Below, in pieces: positions 58,952 through 64,000 of a stretch of 64,000 bases of DNA (its first letter is position 1; the number at the start of each line of letters is the position of its first letter). This DNA is from Aedoeadaptatus ivorii. GTDB lineage: Bacteria > Bacillota > Clostridia > Tissierellales > Peptoniphilaceae. The notes under the pieces are model-generated. The model did no database searches and was not told the origin of the DNA. It saw only the letters and a list, made by a program, of their open reading frames with translations. The stretch is taken from positions 1,018,001 through 1,082,000 of the forward strand of contig NZ_LR134523.1 in the NCBI RefSeq assembly GCF_900638585.1, written 5' to 3'. The position numbers and the translations under genes were made by a program.

Positions 58952-58983
58952 CAAAAAACCGCACCGAAGATTCGATGCGGTTT
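58952..58983 (-). terminator. Terminator of the gate-domain membrane protein gene
   Basis: AAACCGCA / TGCGGTTT outer stem with an inner TCGAA/TTCGG stem (one mismatch) and T6 on the minus strand. Confidence 0.88.
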
Positions 58984-58990
58984 CGCGTTT

Positions 58991-60160
58991 TTATCCGCCG
59001 ATCAGTATAAACAAAAAGTGTGCCACCACGCCGGCGACGATGCCGCCTATGGTGTGGGACAAAATCGCCTTGCCCGCGAGTTCGCGGGAGTCGAGCGCGT
59101 CCATCATGCCGATATGCGTACTCAAATATCCCGACCAGCACATGCCCATGGCGGTAAAGACCGCGATGTCGTTGGGAAGCGCCGCGCCGGTTTCGATAAA
59201 ATTCGGCACCAGCGAGATAGCAGCGCCCACGGCGCCCAGCGCCGTAATGGGAAACGCGATGGCTTCGGGGGATCGGAATCCGAACAAGGGCTCGAAGATA
59301 AACTGCAGCTTTTCGCCGAGGAAGGGCAAAAACTCGACGCCTTCGTAGGCGGCGCCGGTGTAGACGCCGTTTTCGCCGGGCCCGAAGGTGATCATCATGA
59401 CGAAAGTACAGACGATCAGCACGCCGGGGATAATCGACATCCCCATTTCTACGCCGGTCTTTCCCCCTTCCAAGAGGGCATCCAGCGTTCGTTGAAAGTA
59501 GTTGCCCTCGCGGATATAGCGAAATTCCCCTTGGGATTCGAGATCTTCGGTCTGCATTTCTACGTCAAAGGGTTCTTCGGCCTCGGCGCCGTAGAACTTC
59601 TTGGTTTGGGCGAGCATCAGGCGAACGCTCACCACCGAGCCGACAATCGCCCCCACATTCCCGAGTATCGCCGGCAAGATAAATTCCTTACCCTGGGCGA
59701 TCATAAAGGTGGTTACGATCAAACCCATGCCGAACGCGGTGCCCAAATTGCACATCGCCGGAACCTGGTATTTCTTAAAGTATTGGGTAAACGTCTTGTC
59801 CTTTGCAAAAGATATGATTGCCGGATTGTCCGATAGATATGTCGCGATAGCGCCGGTGATACTGGCTCCCGGAAGGCCCCATACCGGTTTCATCAAAGGG
59901 GCAAAGATCTTGTTGATCAAGGCGATCGCGCCGTATTCGGAAAGGACGCCGCTGATGGCGCCGGCCAAAACGGCCATGGCCATAATCAAAAAGACCGTAG
60001 AGAGCAGTAAGTCGTGCGCAGTTGCCATCATGGTTTTAAACATCAGCCCCGCGCCCATCTTGTTGCCGATCAGGGCGAAGCCGCCGATGAATATAATCAG
60101 GAAGACAAAAGTTTCAAGGCCTACCGCCTTTACTTTTTTCCTGCCATGCATGTCATCCAT
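58991..60160 (-). CDS. Gate-domain membrane protein (CD0519/CD1768-type, nucleoside-recognition-like)
   Basis: The 389-residue integral membrane protein has about nine to ten hydrophobic segments with the gate-domain features SEYGAIALINKIFAPLMKPVWGLPGASITGAIATYLSDNPAIISFAKD and NLGTAFGMGLIVTTFMIAQG. A second repeat has FGFRSPEAIAFPITALGAVGAAISLVPNFIE and SGYLSTHIGMMDAL. An acidic cytoplasmic loop (AEEPFDVEMQTEDLESQGE) separates the two halves. Relatives are annotated as CD0519/CD1768 family; the solute is unknown. It is monocistronic with RBS AGG near 60165. Confidence 0.85.
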   Translation of the reverse strand: MDDMHGRKKVKAVGLETFVFLIIFIGGFALIGNKMGAGLMFKTMMATAHDLLLSTVFLIMAMAVLAGAISGVLSEYGAIALINKIFAPLMKPVWGLPGASITGAIATYLSDNPAIISFAKDKTFTQYFKKYQVPAMCNLGTAFGMGLIVTTFMIAQGKEFILPAILGNVGAIVGSVVSVRLMLAQTKKFYGAEAEEPFDVEMQTEDLESQGEFRYIREGNYFQRTLDALLEGGKTGVEMGMSIIPGVLIVCTFVMMITFGPGENGVYTGAAYEGVEFLPFLGEKLQFIFEPLFGFRSPEAIAFPITALGAVGAAISLVPNFIETGAALPNDIAVFTAMGMCWSGYLSTHIGMMDALDSRELAGKAILSHTIGGIVAGVVAHFLFILIGG

Positions 60161-60881
60161 TGTTAACCTCCGTACACTGTTTCCTAGTGTTTCTAATATT
60201 CATTTTTTCGATTTGCATTTTTTGCTATTCAATTCGGCAATCAATCTTAAGTATATTATAAGGTTTGCCGGGAAATTTGGCAACGATTTTTCGTTTGTGA
60301 TTCGTCTTTCAAGGGCAAAAATGTTGAAATTCTGCGGTTTTATTTGCCTAATTTTGTATACATAGCACTTCGGCTTGTTTTCATAAGGGAAAACATTTGG
60401 GAAAATTTAATATATTGAAAACTTCGTGGCGACGTTCTTGTCGTTGTTCCCCCTACCCCTTTACGCAAGCCAAATATGGCATTAAAGGCCATTGTGATCG
60501 GCACCGAAAGATTTTACCGGCGGCCACTAATATGTGAAATTGTATATTTTATAGTATTCGGGAAAATGGAAGTATTTTTCCCCTCGCGCTTTCCCGTCGT
60601 TTTCCCAGCCTTCGAGCGAAAAATTTCTACGACTCAAATAATTTTTCTCGATTTTGAATCGAATCGAAGGCAAACGGTAATGCACAAGCGAGTTCTGCCG
60701 CGCGATGTCTGTGATCGATCTTTTTCGCTTCGGATTTTTGCAGCTATTTCCATTATTTACGAAAAATCAATTCTATTCCCGAATTATATATTTTAATCTC
60801 CCCTGTATTTCGATTTAATTTTTGTTTTATATGCCTTTTACAGCCATTTTGTTCTTTCTCGGCATTTCCTGCGAAATCCGC

Positions 60882-60910
60882 TTCGCTTTTCGCGTCAGAT
60901 TGTATATAAT
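60882..60910 (+). promoter_or_regulatory. Probable promoter of the PFOR gene
   Basis: TTCGCT (60882-60887), 17 bases, TATAAT (60905-60910). A leader of about 120 bases follows. Confidence 0.5.
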
Positions 60911-60977
60911 GTTTTCGAGGAAAGGTGAACTCACACTGACAACGTTTTCATCATTTGCCTAAAGAGTTCCCGATCCT

Positions 60978-61017
60978 GTCGGTTGTACCGACGCACCATT
61001 GTTTCGACATTTGTCGA
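60978..61017 (+). other. Two hairpins in the PFOR leader
   Basis: GTCGGT / ACCGAC (60978-60983, 60987-60992) with TGT loop, then TCGACA / TGTCGA (61004-61009, 61012-61017). Neither is followed by a T run, so they are more likely mRNA-stabilising or translational elements than terminators. Confidence 0.5.
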
Positions 61018-61039
61018 CTTGTAGTAAGGAGTGTATATC

Positions 61040-64000
61040 TTGACAAAAGTGTTTAAGTCTATGGACGGTAACGAAGCGGCGGCTTATGTCTCCTATGCGT
61101 TTACCGAAGTAGCAGCCATTTACCCCATTACGCCTTCTTCTCCCATGGCGGCGCTCGTGGACAGCTGGTCCGCCGACGGTAAGAAGAACCTGTTCGATCA
61201 GGAAGTTCGCCTCGTCGAAATGCAGGCGGAAAGCGGCGCTGTCGCAGCATTGCACGGTTCTTTGGAAGCCGGCGCGTTGACGACTACATATACGGCATCT
61301 CAAGGTCTCGCCCTGATGATCCCGACTATGTTCCGTACGGCGGGCTCCCTCTACCCCGGCGTTATGCACGTCGCTTCCCGTACCCTGGGTTCCCACGTGC
61401 TCTCGATTTACGGCGACCATTCCGACGTTATGGCCACCCGCCAATCCGGTTGGGCTATGCTCTCTTCCGGCAATGTGCAAGAAGTCATGAACCTCGGCGG
61501 TATCGCCCACTTGGCGGCCATCGAATCGAGCGTTCCCTTTATGCATTTCTTCGACGGATTCCGTACCTCTCACGAAATCCAAAAGGTCGAAGTGATGGAC
61601 TACGAAGACCTGCGCGATATGCTCAATATCGAGGCGCTGGAACGCTTTAAGTCCAATTCGATGAACCCCGAACGCCCCAAACAAAGAGGGATCGTACAAA
61701 ACCCCGATACCTATTTCCAATCCAGAGAATCCATTAACGTATTCTACAACGCCATCCCCGGCATCGTAGAAAAATATATGAACAAGGTCAACGAACTCAA
61801 GGGCACGGACTACCGCCTGTTCAACTACTACGGCGCGGACGATGCGGAATATGTCATCGTCGGTATGGGTTCGGTCAGCGGTCTGGTACAAGACACCGTC
61901 GACGAACTGAACGCCAACGGACAAAAGACGGGTTACCTGCAAGTACACCTCTATCGTCCGTTCTCTCGCCAACACTTCTTAAACGAACTGCCCGAAGGCA
62001 TCAAGCGCATCGCCGTGATCGACCGCACCAAGGAACCCGGCGCGCGCGATCCGCTGTATCTCGACGTGGTCGGCGCATTCGCCAATGTCGAAAACGCACC
62101 GGAAATCTACGGCGGCCGCTACGGTCTCTCCTCCAAGGACGTGGACCACGCACAGATCAAGGCGATCTTCGACAATCTGATGCAAAACGAAGTCAAAGAC
62201 GACTTTACCGTGGGCATCGTAGACGACGTGACCTATCTGTCCCTCCCCGTGGACGACAGCTATGTCATCGACAATCCCAAGATCATCAACTGCAAGTTCT
62301 GGGGTCTGGGTGGCGACGGTACCGTAGGCGCCAACAAAAACTCCATTAAGATCATCGGCGACAATACCGATATGTACGTACAGGCGTATTTCGAATACGA
62401 CGCCAAGAAGACCGGCGGTATTACGAAATCCAATCTACGCTTCGGCCACGAACCCATTCGCAACAGCAATGTGGTCAAAAACGGCGACTTTATCGCTTGC
62501 CACAACCAAAGCTATATGACCCGCTACGACATCGTAGACGAAGTGCGTCCCGGCGGCGTATTCCTGCTGAACACGAACTGGGACGATGCGGCATTGGAAA
62601 CCCACCTCCCCAACAAGGTGAAGAAGTACATCGCCGAAAACGACGTACAGTTCTATACCATCAACGCGGTGGCACTCGCGGAAGAAATCGGTTTGGGTCG
62701 ACGCACCAACACCATTTTGCAATCGGCATTCTTTAAACTCGCCGAAATCATCCCCATGGACGAAGCCGAACGCCTGATGAAGGAATTCGCCGAAAAGTCC
62801 TACGGCAACAAGGGCGAAAAGATCGTCAATATGAACTTTAAGGCCATCGAAAGCGGCTACCAAAACCTCCACAAGGTCGAAATTCCCGCTTCCTGGAAGG
62901 ACCTCGAAGTCGAAGAAAAGAAGGTCGACGAAACCCTTTCCGACTACGTACGCAATATGATGATGCCCATCACCGAACTACACGGCGACGATCTGCCGAT
63001 CTCGGCGTTCAAGGGCTATGAATCCGGATTTATCCCCTTGGGTACGTCCAAATACGAAAAACGCGGCATCGCCGTGCGCGTACCCCGCTGGAAGGAAGAA
63101 AACTGTATTCAATGTAACCAATGTTCCTTCGTCTGCCCCCACGCGGCAATCCGTCCCTTCCTCTCCAATAAGGAAGAAGTAGAAAACGCACCCGAAAGAT
63201 TCCGTTCCGTTCCCGCCAAGGGCTTTAAGGAATATGAATTTACCATCCAAGTCGATCCCCTCGACTGTACCGGATGCGGCAACTGCGTAGAGACCTGCCC
63301 CGCCAAGGAAAAGGCGCTGGAATTCCACGATCTCGAATCGCAAATGCCCGAACAAGAAAACTGGGATTACGCACTGACCCTTTCCCATAAGGAAAACCCG
63401 ATGGACAAATTTACCATCAAGGGCAGCCAATTCGAACAACCCTTGCTCGAATTCTCCGGCGCCTGCGCGGGTTGCTCCGAGTCCCCCTATGCGAAACTTC
63501 TGACCCAACTCTTCGGCGACAGAATGTATATCGCAAACGCGACGGGATGTTCCCAAGCCTGGGGCTGCGCATTCCCCATCGCACCCTACACCACCAACCA
63601 CCTGGGCCACGGTCCCGCATGGTCGAACCTCCTGTTCGAAAACAACGCGGAATTCTGCCTCGGTATGTATCTGGCGGTTGGCCAACAACGCGCTAAGATC
63701 ACCATGGAATTGGAAAAGATCTTGCCCGTCCTAAAAGACGAAGCGGCGAAGAAGACCATCCAAGACTGGATCGACAATATTAACGAAGGCGAAGGCACCC
63801 GCGAACGCAGCGACGCGGTCGTAGAAACCCTAGAGTCCTTAGACCTCGACGGCGAAGCCCTGGAAGCCAAAGAATACGTCCTCAAGAACAAAGAACAACT
63901 CACCAAGAAATCCTTCTGGATGTACGGCGGCGACGGCTGGGCATACGACATCGGCTACGGCGGATTGGACCACGTCCTCGCAACCGGCGCCGACGTCAAC
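61040..64000 (+). CDS. nifJ: Pyruvate:ferredoxin (flavodoxin) oxidoreductase (partial, 3' end outside window)
   Basis: The frame is open for 987 codons to the window edge (full PFOR is about 1170-1200). The start is probably the TTG at 61040, 8 bases after AAGGAG, giving MTKVFKSMDGNEAAAYVSYA. Visible parts: the pyruvate-binding domain (FTEVAAIYPITPSSPMAALV, GDHSDVMATRQSG, HFFDGFRTSHEI), the domain III segment CKFWGLGGDGTVGANKNS, two [4Fe-4S] motifs CIQCNQCSFVCPHA (about residue 689) and CTGCGNCVETCP (about 743), and the TPP domain start GACAGCSESPY ... ANATGCSQAWG. It oxidises pyruvate to acetyl-CoA and reduces ferredoxin. Confidence 0.97.
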   Translation, partial: MTKVFKSMDGNEAAAYVSYAFTEVAAIYPITPSSPMAALVDSWSADGKKNLFDQEVRLVEMQAESGAVAALHGSLEAGALTTTYTASQGLALMIPTMFRTAGSLYPGVMHVASRTLGSHVLSIYGDHSDVMATRQSGWAMLSSGNVQEVMNLGGIAHLAAIESSVPFMHFFDGFRTSHEIQKVEVMDYEDLRDMLNIEALERFKSNSMNPERPKQRGIVQNPDTYFQSRESINVFYNAIPGIVEKYMNKVNELKGTDYRLFNYYGADDAEYVIVGMGSVSGLVQDTVDELNANGQKTGYLQVHLYRPFSRQHFLNELPEGIKRIAVIDRTKEPGARDPLYLDVVGAFANVENAPEIYGGRYGLSSKDVDHAQIKAIFDNLMQNEVKDDFTVGIVDDVTYLSLPVDDSYVIDNPKIINCKFWGLGGDGTVGANKNSIKIIGDNTDMYVQAYFEYDAKKTGGITKSNLRFGHEPIRNSNVVKNGDFIACHNQSYMTRYDIVDEVRPGGVFLLNTNWDDAALETHLPNKVKKYIAENDVQFYTINAVALAEEIGLGRRTNTILQSAFFKLAEIIPMDEAERLMKEFAEKSYGNKGEKIVNMNFKAIESGYQNLHKVEIPASWKDLEVEEKKVDETLSDYVRNMMMPITELHGDDLPISAFKGYESGFIPLGTSKYEKRGIAVRVPRWKEENCIQCNQCSFVCPHAAIRPFLSNKEEVENAPERFRSVPAKGFKEYEFTIQVDPLDCTGCGNCVETCPAKEKALEFHDLESQMPEQENWDYALTLSHKENPMDKFTIKGSQFEQPLLEFSGACAGCSESPYAKLLTQLFGDRMYIANATGCSQAWGCAFPIAPYTTNHLGHGPAWSNLLFENNAEFCLGMYLAVGQQRAKITMELEKILPVLKDEAAKKTIQDWIDNINEGEGTRERSDAVVETLESLDLDGEALEAKEYVLKNKEQLTKKSFWMYGGDGWAYDIGYGGLDHVLATGADVN

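Larger units (their letters stand above)
60161..61039. other. AT-rich intergenic region upstream of the PFOR gene
   Basis: This 879-base stretch is much richer in A and T than its surroundings and carries no supported gene. A 106-codon plus-strand frame (60476-60796) has no RBS, no family features and atypical composition. The region may be a decayed gene, a long regulatory region, or both. Its last 150 bases hold the PFOR promoter and a structured leader with two hairpins. Confidence 0.55.

Noticed and set aside
60476-60796. 106-codon plus-strand frame in the AT-rich spacer
   Set aside because: No ribosome binding site and no family features; composition is that of the spacer.
60959-61975. 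338-codon minus-strand frame at the start of the PFOR gene
   Set aside because: It mirrors nifJ codons (rich in His, Val and Asp) and has no start signals; the plus-strand PFOR motifs are unambiguous.

Overview
The window reads as a stretch of core chromosome from a strictly anaerobic, fermentative Firmicute (Bacillota). Evidence for this is a T-box tyrS leader, the long Bacillus/Clostridium-type SRP RNA, Veg, YacL-like, RNase M5, CarD and DUF951 proteins, an SLH-anchored surface nucleotidase, a butyryl-CoA dehydrogenase/Etf operon, pyruvate:ferredoxin oxidoreductase and superoxide reductase. A moderately GC-rich relative of Tissierellia/Peptoniphilaceae would fit, but this is inference. Promoters follow the sigma-A pattern (TTGACA-17-TATAAT), ribosome binding sites are strong (AAGGAGG), and operons end in classic U-tract hairpins. 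No prophage, insertion sequence, CRISPR array or resistance island is visible.

Layout. 1-3.5 kb (minus): DUF4330 fragment, GT4 glycosyltransferase, a secreted protein, a MazF toxin with no adjacent antitoxin, and an AcpS-NnrD fusion. 3.5-5 kb (plus): T-box controlled tyrS. 5-9.8 kb (minus): YacL-like, CarD, and the bcd-etfB-etfA operon. 10-13.7 kb (minus): rRNA methyltransferase, PAS/SpoIIE phosphatase, pgi. 13.8-18.8 kb: superoxide reductase, class II aldolase, then a nuclease-helicase fusion, trmL and birA in one plus-strand operon. 18.8-19.2 kb: tRNA-Ser and SRP RNA. 19.2-26.8 kb: a racemase-like protein, ispE, veg, 5'-nucleotidase, msrB, a zinc-ribbon protein, two glutaredoxin-like proteins, DUF1858, DUF1002 and an ArsR regulator. 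26.8-31 kb: the metG-tatD-rnmV-rsmA operon, which runs on into arsR. 31-44.2 kb: a pentapeptide protein, YitT, a candidate structured RNA, cysteine desulfurase/DUF3343, amidohydrolase, tex, prfB, secA, DUF951, mscS and pgeF. 44.3-50.3 kb (plus): tRNA-Ala, murI, GT2-GtrA, and a split cobalamin methionine synthase with a flavodoxin-ferredoxin. 50.3-60.2 kb (minus): YCII/decarboxylase/radical SAM operon, a DUF3798 ABC transporter operon, a small membrane protein behind a G9-tract promoter, and a gate-domain membrane protein. 60.2-64 kb: an AT-rich spacer and the start of the PFOR gene, cut by the window edge.

Functional themes. Energy comes from pyruvate oxidation (PFOR) and crotonyl-CoA reduction (Bcd/Etf), with a Rex-like motif ahead of bcd. 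Oxygen defence comes from superoxide reductase, MsrB and the thiol proteins. The least explained items are the roughly 220-nt RNA candidate at 32.4-32.7 kb, the homopolymer-spaced promoter at 58.9 kb, the split MetH with its putative reductase, the eroded acpS-mazF locus, and the uncharacterised DUF3798 transporter.
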